Of a DNA stretch of 64,000 bases, positions 1 through 8,018 are shown piece after piece; within the stretch, counting starts at the first letter, position 1; every line of letters begins with the position of its first letter. Where the stretch lies: positions 9,335,001-9,399,000 of the forward strand of contig NZ_CP160403.1 in assembly GCF_040782645.1 (NCBI RefSeq), in the 5' to 3' direction. The notes below the pieces were generated by a model. It did not search any database, had not been told where the DNA came from, and was given only the letters and a program-made list of their open reading frames with translations. The position numbers were made by a program, and so were the translations under genes. This DNA comes from Streptomyces sp. HUAS ZL42. Its GTDB lineage: Bacteria; Actinomycetota; Actinomycetes; Streptomycetales; Streptomycetaceae.

Positions 1-1
1 A

Positions 2-1195
2 CTCGACAGCGCACGCCGTCCCCACCGCGCCCGGATGACGTTCGACGAGGTCGTCACCGCGGCGGATCGCGCCTTCGCCGACTTCACCGACACGGTGGCG
101 CCCTGGCGGTCCTCCCGTACCCCGGCCGCCGAACTCGCCGCATACGTCCTGTGGTCGGCGACCGTCGACCCGGCCGGCCTCGTCACCCGGCCCGCGGTGC
201 TGATGTCCAAGCACTGGATGGACAAGGTCTGGAGCTGGGACCACTGCTTCAACGCCCTCGCCCTGGCGCCGGGAGCGCCCGCGCTGGCATGGGACCAGTT
301 CTCCCTGCCCTTCGACCACCAGGACGAAAGCGGGGCGCTGCCCGACTCGCTCACCCACTCGGAGGTCCTGCACAACTTCGTCAAACCCCCCATCCACGGC
401 TGGACCCTCTCCCACCTGCGCAGACGCCTGCCCGACCCCCCCGACCGCAGCGAACTCATCGAAACCTACGACCGGTTGAGACGCTGGACGGACTTCTGGC
501 TCACCGCCCGCCGCGCACCGGACGCCCTCCTGCCCCACTACCAGCACGGCAACGACAGCGGCTGGGACAACGCCACCACCTTCGACCCCGAACGCGTGGT
601 CGTCACCGCCGACCTGGCCGCGTTCCTCGTCCTCCAACTGCACGAACTGGCCGCCCTCGCAACGGAACTCGGTCATCACGACGACGCCCGCAGTTGGACG
701 AGCACCGCGGAGACGACACGGACCGCCATGCTCGAAGAGCTGTGGACGGGGGAGCGGTTCGTGGCGCGGGGCGCCGACAGCGGCGACACCTGGGGCAGTT
801 CCAGCCTGCTCGACCTGATGCCCATCGCGCTGGGCGAGCACCTGCCCGAGCACGTGGCAAAGACCCTGGCCGACCGGATCGAGGCACACCTCACCCCGTA
901 CGGCCTGGCCACCGAACTGCCCACCTCACCGCACTACCGCCCCGACGGCTACTGGCGCGGCCCGATCTGGGCGCCCGCCACCGTCCTCGTCGAGGACGGC
1001 CTGCGCCGCAGCGGCCACCACCGCCTCGCCGACGAGATCAGCGCGCGCTTCCGGCTCCTGTGCGAAACCCACGGCTTCGCCGAGAACTTCGACGCCCTCA
1101 CCGGCACGGGCCTGCGTGACCGCGCCTACACCTGGACGGCCGCCGCCTACCTCCTGCTCGCCGAAGACCACGCACTCCGCGACGCTGAGCGTTGA
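2..1195 (+). CDS. GH63/MGH1-like glycoside hydrolase (5' end cut by window edge)
   Basis: Probable (alpha/alpha)6-barrel glycosidase of the GH63 or mannosylglycerate-hydrolase type, acting on alpha-linked sugars. The reading frame is open to the window edge, so the first ATG (position 35) is probably internal and the N-terminal part is missing. Counting from that ATG, WSWDHCFN is at residues 66-73, NDSGWDN at about 173-179 (likely general-acid Asp), YWRGPIW at about 306 and ENFDA followed by WTAA at about 350-365 (likely catalytic Glu). These occur in the order usual for the family. The gene converges on the inositol gene cluster with only 7 bp between stop codons. It may release an inositol or sugar substrate for that cluster, which is an inference from position. 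The exact substrate cannot be read from sequence. Confidence 0.75.
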   Translation, partial: LDSARRPHRARMTFDEVVTAADRAFADFTDTVAPWRSSRTPAAELAAYVLWSATVDPAGLVTRPAVLMSKHWMDKVWSWDHCFNALALAPGAPALAWDQFSLPFDHQDESGALPDSLTHSEVLHNFVKPPIHGWTLSHLRRRLPDPPDRSELIETYDRLRRWTDFWLTARRAPDALLPHYQHGNDSGWDNATTFDPERVVVTADLAAFLVLQLHELAALATELGHHDDARSWTSTAETTRTAMLEELWTGERFVARGADSGDTWGSSSLLDLMPIALGEHLPEHVAKTLADRIEAHLTPYGLATELPTSPHYRPDGYWRGPIWAPATVLVEDGLRRSGHHRLADEISARFRLLCETHGFAENFDALTGTGLRDRAYTWTAAAYLLLAEDHALRDAER

Positions 1196-1202
1196 ACAGT
1201 GG

Positions 1203-2261
1203 TCAGGCGGTGCAGAGTTGCTGCTGCGTCTCTCCTGGGAACACGATGCCGCACTGCCGGCGGATCTCGTCCATCACTCGCAGCGTGGTGACCGAGTCGT
1301 CCAGTGGACGGAGCGGAGACTGCAACCGGCCGGCGGCGATGCACCGGGCCACCTCCGCGGCCTCGAAATGCAGGGCATCGTGTGCGGTGAGCGGCTCTGT
1401 GTACGTCGATTGCGTGCCGCTTCCCGCCAGGGTCAGGACGATGTCGCCGGGCTGGTAGAAGGGGCCGGGCAGGCTCAACGTGGCGTGCGTGCCGACGATG
1501 GTGGCCGTGGTGGGTGTGTCGCTGAAGAGGGTGGTGTGGACGATGCCTTGATTGCCGTCGATGTCGCGGAGGAGAGCGGAGGCCTGGCCGTTGACACCCG
1601 CCGGGTGCGGCTGCGCGGAGGCCACCACTTCGGCCGGGGCACCGAGGACCCAGGTGGCGAGGGACAGGGGGTAGGTACCGAGGTCGAGAAGGGGGCCTCC
1701 GGCCAGGTCCGGGCGGAGGATGCGGTGGCCGGCGGTGAAGTGTTCGCCGTATTCGGCGAGGACGGTGCGGATGTCGCCGAGGACGCCGGAGTCGAGGACC
1801 TGCCGGACGACGTCGAACTTGGGGAGAAAGAAGGTCCAGAGGGCTTCGGAGCAGAACAGGCCCCGTTCTGTGGCGAGTTGGGCGATCTCGATGGCCTGGG
1901 CGGCGTTCAGGGCGAGTGGCTTCTCCACCAGGGCGTGCTTGCCGGCCTCGAGGGCGATCCGCGCACAGGTGAGGTGGTCGGTGTGCCCGGTGGCGACGTA
2001 GACCACGTCCACGTCCGCGGCCGCGGTCAGCTCCTCGTAGGAGCCGTACGACTGAGGGATGCCGTGCCGGCGGGCGAAGTCCTCGGCGCGGGCGGCGTCG
2101 CGGGACGCGACGGCGGTGAAGCGCTGGCGTGTGTGGCGCTGCACGGAGCGCACGAAACGTTCTGCGATCCAGCCCGTGCCCAGGACGCCCCAGCGCAGTA
2201 CGGGCGCGTCCATGGGGTCCGGGGTGCGCGGGGCGGGCAGGACCCTGGGAAAGCCGGGCAT
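1203..2261 (-). CDS. Gfo/Idh/MocA family oxidoreductase
   Basis: NAD(P)-dependent sugar or cyclitol dehydrogenase, 352 aa. The N-terminal Rossmann motif GTGWIAERF and the conserved EKPLAL lysine motif identify the family. The substrate-binding C-terminal domain follows. I chose the ATG at 2261 because it lies 2 bp downstream of the previous gene's stop. The frame stays open further upstream but that part overlaps the neighbour and looks like non-coding translation. It is the last gene of the minus-strand inositol locus and the most divergent of its four Gfo/Idh paralogues. It might oxidise an inositol isomer or a sugar released by the facing glycosidase. The substrate is unknown. Confidence 0.85.
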   Translation of the reverse strand: MPGFPRVLPAPRTPDPMDAPVLRWGVLGTGWIAERFVRSVQRHTRQRFTAVASRDAARAEDFARRHGIPQSYGSYEELTAAADVDVVYVATGHTDHLTCARIALEAGKHALVEKPLALNAAQAIEIAQLATERGLFCSEALWTFFLPKFDVVRQVLDSGVLGDIRTVLAEYGEHFTAGHRILRPDLAGGPLLDLGTYPLSLATWVLGAPAEVVASAQPHPAGVNGQASALLRDIDGNQGIVHTTLFSDTPTTATIVGTHATLSLPGPFYQPGDIVLTLAGSGTQSTYTEPLTAHDALHFEAAEVARCIAAGRLQSPLRPLDDSVTTLRVMDEIRRQCGIVFPGETQQQLCTA

Positions 2262-2263
2262 GC

Positions 2264-3262
2264 TCACACCTCCGGGACCTGGACGGCGACGGTCCGGCCC
2301 TCGCTCTTCATCGACGCGATGACGGCGTCGGCCACCGCGCCCGCCACCAGGCCGTCGTGCGCCGTGGCCAGCGGCGACGGACTCCCCATGGCGACGGCGT
2401 CGATCCACGCCTGGAGTTCGAGACGGTAGGCGTCGGCGAACCGGGGACGCCAGTCGGCCGGGTGGGCGAGGGAACGGGCACGCGCCGAGTCGGTGACCAG
2501 GCGGGCGGGGTTGGTGAGGGCCAGCGCGCCACGCTCGCCGGCCACCTCGCAGCGGATGTCGTAGCCGTAGCCCGCGTTGAGGAACACCTCCACGGTGGTC
2601 AGCGCGCCGTCGGCGGTGCGCAGCAGTATCAGTTGCGGGTCCTGCAGCCCGGTCACCACCGTCGTGGAGCGGGGCGCGTGCCAGCTGACCTCGGTGATGG
2701 GGGAGTCGAGCAACCAGGGCACGATGTCGAACTCATGGATGGCCGACCCGGTGATGCTGAGCTCGTCGGTGGCTCCTGGAGCGGAGGAGACCCCTCGGCT
2801 GACACAACGCAGCAGCAGCGGTGCCCCGCAGACACCGGCGGCCAGGGCCTCTTTCAGTTCCACGTACGCGGGGTCGAAACGGCGCATGAAACCCAGCGAG
2901 ATCAGCCCTGCGCCGGCCTGCCGCTCCGCCCGTACGACACGGACGCATTCGTCGAGCGTGGGAGCGAGGGGCTTCTCGCACAGCATGGGCTTTTCGGCCC
3001 GTACGGCCGCGACGGACAGATCGGCGTGGGTGCTGTCGTGCGAGGCGATGACGACGGCATCGACCTCCGGATCGGAGATCACGGCGTACGGATCGCCGGT
3101 GGCGCGGGCGTCGGTGAGGGCACCGGCGACGGCGGCGGCCCGTTCCTCGTCGATGTCCGCGACCATGGTGACCACGGCGCCGGAGACATGGCGGTGCAGG
3201 GTGTTCGCGTGGTCGGCGCCCATGTTGCCCGCGCCGATCACTCCAATGCGGACTGTGCTCAT
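2264..3262 (-). CDS. Gfo/Idh/MocA oxidoreductase, inositol 2-dehydrogenase-like
   Basis: 332-aa dehydrogenase with NAD-binding GAGNMGADH near the N-terminus, CEKPLAPT (catalytic-site Lys), FMRRFDP and IHEFDIVPWLL (the His/Asp pair of the inositol dehydrogenase active site). These motifs match the IolG paralogue at 4407-5441 closely, so a cyclitol substrate such as myo-, scyllo- or chiro-inositol is likely. The start overlaps the stop of the upstream gene in an ATGA arrangement, which indicates translational coupling. Which inositol isomer it prefers cannot be decided from sequence. Confidence 0.85.
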   Translation of the reverse strand: MSTVRIGVIGAGNMGADHANTLHRHVSGAVVTMVADIDEERAAAVAGALTDARATGDPYAVISDPEVDAVVIASHDSTHADLSVAAVRAEKPMLCEKPLAPTLDECVRVVRAERQAGAGLISLGFMRRFDPAYVELKEALAAGVCGAPLLLRCVSRGVSSAPGATDELSITGSAIHEFDIVPWLLDSPITEVSWHAPRSTTVVTGLQDPQLILLRTADGALTTVEVFLNAGYGYDIRCEVAGERGALALTNPARLVTDSARARSLAHPADWRPRFADAYRLELQAWIDAVAMGSPSPLATAHDGLVAGAVADAVIASMKSEGRTVAVQVPEV

Positions 3263-4410
3263 GCCACGCTCACCCGTGCTCCCTGCTCTGCGGACCGGAC
3301 CATGGCGTCGAGCGCGGTGGCGCTGTGCACGGCGTCGTCGAGGGTCGCTCCGTACGGTGTGCCCTCGGCGACCGACCGCAGGAACCGGTAGGCCTCGATC
3401 ACCTTGAGGTCGTCGTAGCCCATGCCGATGCCCGAGCCGGGCTGGAAGGCGCCGTACTCGCCGGAGCCGGGGCCGACGTTGAGGGTGCTGGCGGGCTGGT
3501 CCTGGTATGTCGTGCCGCGGCAGACCCCCAGTTCGTTCATGCGGCGGAAGTCCCAGAAGACGGCGCCTTGGGTGCCGTGGACCTCGAAGCCGTAGTTGTT
3601 CTGTTCGCCGACGGAGACGCGGGAGGCTTCCAGGACGCCGCGGGCGCCGGAGGCGAAGCGCAGCAGGCAGCTGACGTAGTCCTCGTTCTCGACCGCGCCG
3701 AGCTCGCCGCCGGTGGCGCGGGTGTGGCCGGAGGTGGCGCCGGTGGGGCGGGCCCGTTCGGGGATGAAGACGGCGGTGTCGGCGGTCAGGGAGGCGATGT
3801 CGCCGAGCAGGAAGCGGGCCAGGTCCGCGCCGTGCGAGGCCAGGTCGCCCAGCACCCCGCTGCCGCCCCGCTCGCGCTCGTAGCGCCAGGTCAGCGCGCC
3901 CTCGGGGTGGGCGGCGTAGTCGCTGAACAGCCGGATGCGCACATGCGTGACCGTGCCGATCTCACCGGCGGCGATCAGGTCGCGGGCGGCCTCGACGGCC
4001 GGCGCGTTGCGGTAGTTGAAGCCCACCGCGCCCTGCACGCCGGCCTTGGCGACGGCGTCGGCCACCTGGCGGGCGTCCTGGGCACTCAAGCCCACCGGCT
4101 TCTCGATCCAGATGTGTTTGCCGGCCTCGGCCATCGCCACGCCGATCTGCCGGTGCAGGAAGTTGGGGGCGGTGATGCTGACGGCCTGCACGCGCGGGTC
4201 GGCGGCCACCTCGCGCCAGTCGCGGGTGGTGGTGGCGAAGCCGAACTGTGCGGCGGCCTCGTCGGCCCGGCCGGGCACCTCCTCGGCGACGGTGACCAGC
4301 CGCGGGCGCACGGTCAGCTGCGGGAAGTGGTGCAGCACCCGCGCGTACGCCTGGGTGTGCACCCGCCCCATCCAGCCGAACCCCACCACGGCGACGCCGA
4401 GACCCCTCAC
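3259..4410 (-). CDS. Gfo/Idh/MocA family oxidoreductase
   Basis: 383-aa NAD(P)-dependent oxidoreductase. The Rossmann motif GFGWMGRVH is near residue 10. IEKPVGLS carries the conserved lysine and ASHGADLARFLLG the active-site His/Asp. It is longer than its two IolG-like neighbours and belongs to a different subgroup of the family. The GTG start at 4410 overlaps the preceding TGA as GTGA. The frame is open far upstream of this, but that translation is Arg/Pro-rich and antisense-like, so I rejected the longer version. Its place in the cluster suggests a role in handling inositol derivatives or 2-keto-inositol products. Confidence 0.85.
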   Translation of the reverse strand: MRGLGVAVVGFGWMGRVHTQAYARVLHHFPQLTVRPRLVTVAEEVPGRADEAAAQFGFATTTRDWREVAADPRVQAVSITAPNFLHRQIGVAMAEAGKHIWIEKPVGLSAQDARQVADAVAKAGVQGAVGFNYRNAPAVEAARDLIAAGEIGTVTHVRIRLFSDYAAHPEGALTWRYERERGGSGVLGDLASHGADLARFLLGDIASLTADTAVFIPERARPTGATSGHTRATGGELGAVENEDYVSCLLRFASGARGVLEASRVSVGEQNNYGFEVHGTQGAVFWDFRRMNELGVCRGTTYQDQPASTLNVGPGSGEYGAFQPGSGIGMGYDDLKVIEAYRFLRSVAEGTPYGATLDDAVHSATALDAMVRSAEQGARVSVA

Positions 4411-5441
4411 GATGACTGCCGTTCGGCGGCGCTTCCATAGAGGGCGGGGCGGGGCTTCATGTCGACGGTGATGACGGTGCCGTCGGTTTCCAGGGAGCGG
4501 ACGGCGGCGTCGGTGATGACGGTGGCGGCGTAGCCGTCCCATGCGGAGGGGCCGCTGGGTTCGGTGCCGGCGGCGACGGATGCGATCCATTCGCGGAACT
4601 CGGTGTCGAAGGCGTCGGCGAAGCGGGCCTTCCAGTCCTGGACGACGGCGGTGGTGTGCTGTGCGGTGGTACGGATGGCGACGGCGGCGGGGTCGGGGAG
4701 GCGGATGAGGCCGTTCTCGCCGACGGTTTCGCACTGGATGTCGTAGCCGTACTGGCAGTTGACGAAGACTTCGAGGTCGATGCGGACGCCGCCGGCGGTT
4801 TCGAAGTACATCAGCTGCGGGTCCTTGAGGTGGTCGAAGCGCTTGCTGGTGGCGCGGGGGGTGATCACCTGGGCGGAGATGATGTCGTCGTCGAGGAGCC
4901 AGCGCAGGACGTCGATTTCGTGGACGGCGGTGTCCTGGGCGGCCATGGCGGAGGTGTAGCTGTCGGGGACGGTGGGGTTGCGGTGGGCGCAGTGCACGAT
5001 GAGGGGGGTGCCGATGGTGCCGGCGGTGAGGGCCTGCTTCATCTGGCGGTAGCCGGGGTCGAAGCGCCGCATGAAGCCGACCTGGACGAGGCGCCGGCCG
5101 TGGGCGGTTTCGGCTTCGATGATGCGCAGGCAGTCCTCTGCGGTGGTGGCGAGGGGCTTTTCGCAGAAGACGGGCTTGGCGGCGGTGATGGAGTTCAGGA
5201 CGTGTTCGGCGTGGGTGGGGCCCCAGGAGGTGACGAGGACGGCGTCGACATCGGGGGAGTTGATCAGTTCGGGTGCGGTGGGGTAGGCAGTGGCGCCGGT
5301 GCGGGCGGCGACCTCGGCGGCGCGGGCCTGGTCGATGTCGGTCACGGCGGTGACGGTGGCTCCGGTGACGACGGCGGTGAGTCGTCGTATGTGGTCCTGG
5401 CCGATCATTCCGGCGCCGATGACACCTACACGTACGGTCAT
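4407..5441 (-). CDS. iolG: myo-inositol 2-dehydrogenase
   Basis: Oxidises myo-inositol to 2-keto-myo-inositol (scyllo-inosose) with NAD, the first step of inositol catabolism. The 344-aa protein has GAGMIGQDH for NAD binding, CEKPLATT with the catalytic lysine, FMRRFDPGY and HEIDVLRWLL with the Asp/His pair used in proton relay. Length and motifs fit IolG. The ATG at 5441 starts exactly at the Rossmann strand. A gap of 104 bp separates it from the upstream isomerase gene, so it may have its own promoter, although no clear -35/-10 pair was found. It is translationally coupled to the following oxidoreductase by a GTGA overlap. Confidence 0.88.
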   Translation of the reverse strand: MTVRVGVIGAGMIGQDHIRRLTAVVTGATVTAVTDIDQARAAEVAARTGATAYPTAPELINSPDVDAVLVTSWGPTHAEHVLNSITAAKPVFCEKPLATTAEDCLRIIEAETAHGRRLVQVGFMRRFDPGYRQMKQALTAGTIGTPLIVHCAHRNPTVPDSYTSAMAAQDTAVHEIDVLRWLLDDDIISAQVITPRATSKRFDHLKDPQLMYFETAGGVRIDLEVFVNCQYGYDIQCETVGENGLIRLPDPAAVAIRTTAQHTTAVVQDWKARFADAFDTEFREWIASVAAGTEPSGPSAWDGYAATVITDAAVRSLETDGTVITVDMKPRPALYGSAAERQSS

Positions 5442-5545
5442 GGTCGTTTTCCTTCGGCGGAATTCGGGAGAAGCGGGCTCGGAGTTCCGCTTCGGGGATC
5501 TGGGGGATCTGGAGGGGGGTGGCCCTTGGTCTCGGGCCGCGCCGG

Positions 5546-6496
5546 CTAGGGGTTGAGGGTCGGGCGTCGGGCTCCGGTGAGGCCGCAGCCGGCGAGGTGT
5601 TCGCGGGTGCGGACGGCGATGGGCAGGGGCACTTCGGGGGCGCAGGGGTAGAGGTCCTGCTCGACGATGACGAACAACTCGGCGTCGAGCTTGGACAGTT
5701 CGGTGACGACATCGGCGGGGTTGGGTACGCCTGCCGGGGGTGAGACGCACACGCCGCGCTTGACGGCCTCTCCGAAGGAGAGGTCCTCGGCGGCGACCTG
5801 GGCGAGGACGTGGGGGTCCATCTGCTTGATGTGGACGTAGCCGACGCGTTCGCCGAAGCGGCGGATCAGGTCGAGGTTGTCGCCGCCGCCGTAGGCGACG
5901 TGTCCGGTGTCCAGACAGAGGTTGGTGTAGCGGGGGTCGGACTCGTTGAGCAGCCGCTCGATCTCGGGCTGGGTCTGGATGTGGCTGTCGGCGTGGGGGT
6001 GGATGACGAGGCGTACGTCGTACTCGTCGAGGAGCAGCTTGCCGAGGCGGTCGGCGGCCTTGCCGAAGCCGGCCCACTGCTGGGTGGTCAGTTCGGGGGG
6101 CTCGGTGAAGGCGCCGGTCTTCTCGTCGCGGTACATGGGTGGGATGAGGACGAGGTGGTGCGCGCCCGCGGCGGCGGTCAGTGCGGCGACCTGCCGGACG
6201 TGGGCGAGCATGTCGTCCCAGGCGTCGGGCCGGTGCAGGGCGCCGAAGGCGGTGCCGCCGGAGACCTGCAGGCCGCGGGCGTCGAGCTCTTCCTTCAGGC
6301 CCTGGGGGTCGGTGGGGAGGTAGCCGTAGGGGCCGAGCTCGAGCCACTGGTAGCCGGCTTCGGCCAGTTCGTCGAGGAAGCGGGTGTAGGACACCTGCTG
6401 CTCGTCCTCGGGGAACCAGACGCCCCAGGAGTCGGGGGCGGAGCCCAGGCAGAGGTTGCCCGCGGTGGTGCGGAGGGAAGTCGGCGCCGTTGCCAT
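5546..6496 (-). CDS. TIM-barrel sugar isomerase/epimerase, candidate 2-keto-myo-inositol dehydratase
   Basis: 316-aa xylose-isomerase-like (beta/alpha)8 protein. The N-terminus carries GSAPDSWGVWFP. Metal-binding positions are suggested by VIHPHADSH, CLDTGHVAYGGG, YVHIKQMDP and EQDLY, matching the His/Asp/Glu metal site of the fold. Among the cluster genes it is the best candidate for the IolE reaction, the dehydration of 2-keto-myo-inositol to the trihydroxycyclohexane-dione that IolD cleaves. The other TIM-barrel gene, at 14191-15048, is the alternative. It lies 18 bp downstream of mmsA in the same operon. The IolE assignment is an inference from pathway completeness. Confidence 0.8.
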   Translation of the reverse strand: MATAPTSLRTTAGNLCLGSAPDSWGVWFPEDEQQVSYTRFLDELAEAGYQWLELGPYGYLPTDPQGLKEELDARGLQVSGGTAFGALHRPDAWDDMLAHVRQVAALTAAAGAHHLVLIPPMYRDEKTGAFTEPPELTTQQWAGFGKAADRLGKLLLDEYDVRLVIHPHADSHIQTQPEIERLLNESDPRYTNLCLDTGHVAYGGGDNLDLIRRFGERVGYVHIKQMDPHVLAQVAAEDLSFGEAVKRGVCVSPPAGVPNPADVVTELSKLDAELFVIVEQDLYPCAPEVPLPIAVRTREHLAGCGLTGARRPTLNP

Positions 6497-6514
6497 GGTG
6501 GTCCTTCGGTGGTG

Positions 6515-8005
6515 TCAGTTGGAGGTGGGGAAGTTGAAGCCGGCGGCGGTGTGTCGGGTGGGCTGGGGCCAGCGGGTGGTGACGACCTTGGGGCGGGTGT
6601 AGAAGCGGATGCCTTCGGGGCCGTGGATGGGGTTGTCGCCGATGAGGGAGTCCTTCCAGCCGCCGAAGGAGTAGTAGGCCATGGGGACGGGGACGGGGAC
6701 GTTGATGCCGATCATGCCGACGTGGATGTGGCGCTGGAATCGGCGGGCGGCTTCGCCGGAGGCGGTGAACAGGGCGGTGCCGTTGCCGTAGGGGTTGGCG
6801 TTGATGAGGTCGATGGCCTCGCCGAGCGACTCAACACGGACGATCGCCAGGACCGGGCCGAAGAGTTCTTCCTGGTAGGCGTCCATGGCGGTCGTGACGT
6901 GGTCGAGCAGGGACGGCCCGGTGAAGAAGCCCTCTTCGTGTCCTTCGACCTTCAGGCCGCGGCCGTCGACGACGACGGTGGCGCCCTGGACCTGAGCGGT
7001 GCTGACCGCGTTCTCGACGCGTTCCTGGGCGGCCTTGGTGACCAGGGGGCCCATGTCGGTGCCGGGCTTGTCGCCGGGACCGACCTTCACCTCGCGGGCC
7101 TTGCGTTCCAGGATTTCGACCAGGCGGTCGGCTGCGTCGCCGACGGCGACGGCGACGGAGACGGCCATGCAGCGTTCGCCGGCGGAGCCGTAGGCGCCTG
7201 CGGTGATGTGGTTGGCGGCGAATTCGAGGTCGGCGTCGGGCAGGACGACGGCGTGGTTCTTGGCGCCGCCGAGGGCCTGGACACGCTTGTGATGGGCGGT
7301 TGCCGTCTCGTGGACGTACTTGGCGATCGGCGTGGAGCCGACGAAGGAGACGGCTTCGATGCCGGGGTGGGCGAGGATCGCGTCGACGGCCGGCTTGCCG
7401 CCGTGGACGACGTTGAACACCCCGTCCGGGAGGCCTGCGCGCTGATACAGCTCTGCGACGAAGTTGGCGGCGGAGGGGTCGCGCTCGGACGGCTTGAGGA
7501 TGAAGGTGTTGCCGGTGGCGATGGCGATGGGGTGCATCCACAGGGGCACCATGGCGGGGAAGTTGAAGGGGGTGATGCCGGCGACGACGCCGAGGGGCTG
7601 GCGGAAGTTGTGCACGTCGACGCCGCGGGAGACCTGGTCGGAGAAGGATCCCTTCAGCACGTCGCCGAGTCCGCAGGCGAACTCGACGACTTCGCGGCCG
7701 CGCACGATTTCGCCGCGGGCGTCGTCGACGGTCTTGCCGTGTTCGGCGGAGATGATCCGGGCGAGTTCTTCTTCGTGGTCGACGAGGAGTTGGCGGAAGG
7801 CGAACATGACCTGGGTGCGCTGCGTCAGCGACGACTCGGACCAGGTTTCGAAGGCGTTCGCGGCGGCTGAGACTGCGGTGTCCACGTCGGCCGCGCCGCC
7901 GAGGACGACCCGGGCCTGTTCCTGGCCGGTGGCCGGGTTGAAGACAGGGGCGGTGTCCGCGCTCAGGGCCGTGGAGCCGTTGATCCAGTGGGGGATGGTT
8001 GTCAC
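6515..8005 (-). CDS. mmsA: CoA-acylating methylmalonate-semialdehyde dehydrogenase
   Basis: Last step of inositol breakdown (IolA): converts malonate semialdehyde to acetyl-CoA and CO2. It also acts on methylmalonate semialdehyde from valine. The 496-aa aldehyde dehydrogenase has WINGS at the N-terminus, GITPFNFPAMVPLWM, the NAD-site motif GSTPIAKYVHE and GSAGERCMAVS with the catalytic cysteine, all typical of the CoA-dependent MmsA subgroup. The start is the GTG at 8005, preceded by an AAGGA ribosome-binding site. The longer frame upstream runs into iolD. It lies 13 bp after iolD in the operon. Confidence 0.93.
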   Translation of the reverse strand: MTTIPHWINGSTALSADTAPVFNPATGQEQARVVLGGAADVDTAVSAAANAFETWSESSLTQRTQVMFAFRQLLVDHEEELARIISAEHGKTVDDARGEIVRGREVVEFACGLGDVLKGSFSDQVSRGVDVHNFRQPLGVVAGITPFNFPAMVPLWMHPIAIATGNTFILKPSERDPSAANFVAELYQRAGLPDGVFNVVHGGKPAVDAILAHPGIEAVSFVGSTPIAKYVHETATAHHKRVQALGGAKNHAVVLPDADLEFAANHITAGAYGSAGERCMAVSVAVAVGDAADRLVEILERKAREVKVGPGDKPGTDMGPLVTKAAQERVENAVSTAQVQGATVVVDGRGLKVEGHEEGFFTGPSLLDHVTTAMDAYQEELFGPVLAIVRVESLGEAIDLINANPYGNGTALFTASGEAARRFQRHIHVGMIGINVPVPVPMAYYSFGGWKDSLIGDNPIHGPEGIRFYTRPKVVTTRWPQPTRHTAAGFNFPTSN

Positions 8006-8018
8006 GTGAGGTTCCTTG

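Noticed and set aside
4411..5712. N-terminal extension of the Gfo/Idh gene that ends at 3259, using the open frame upstream of 4410
   Set aside because: The extra translation is Arg/Pro-rich, antisense-like and overlaps iolG. The Rossmann fold begins right after the GTG at 4410.
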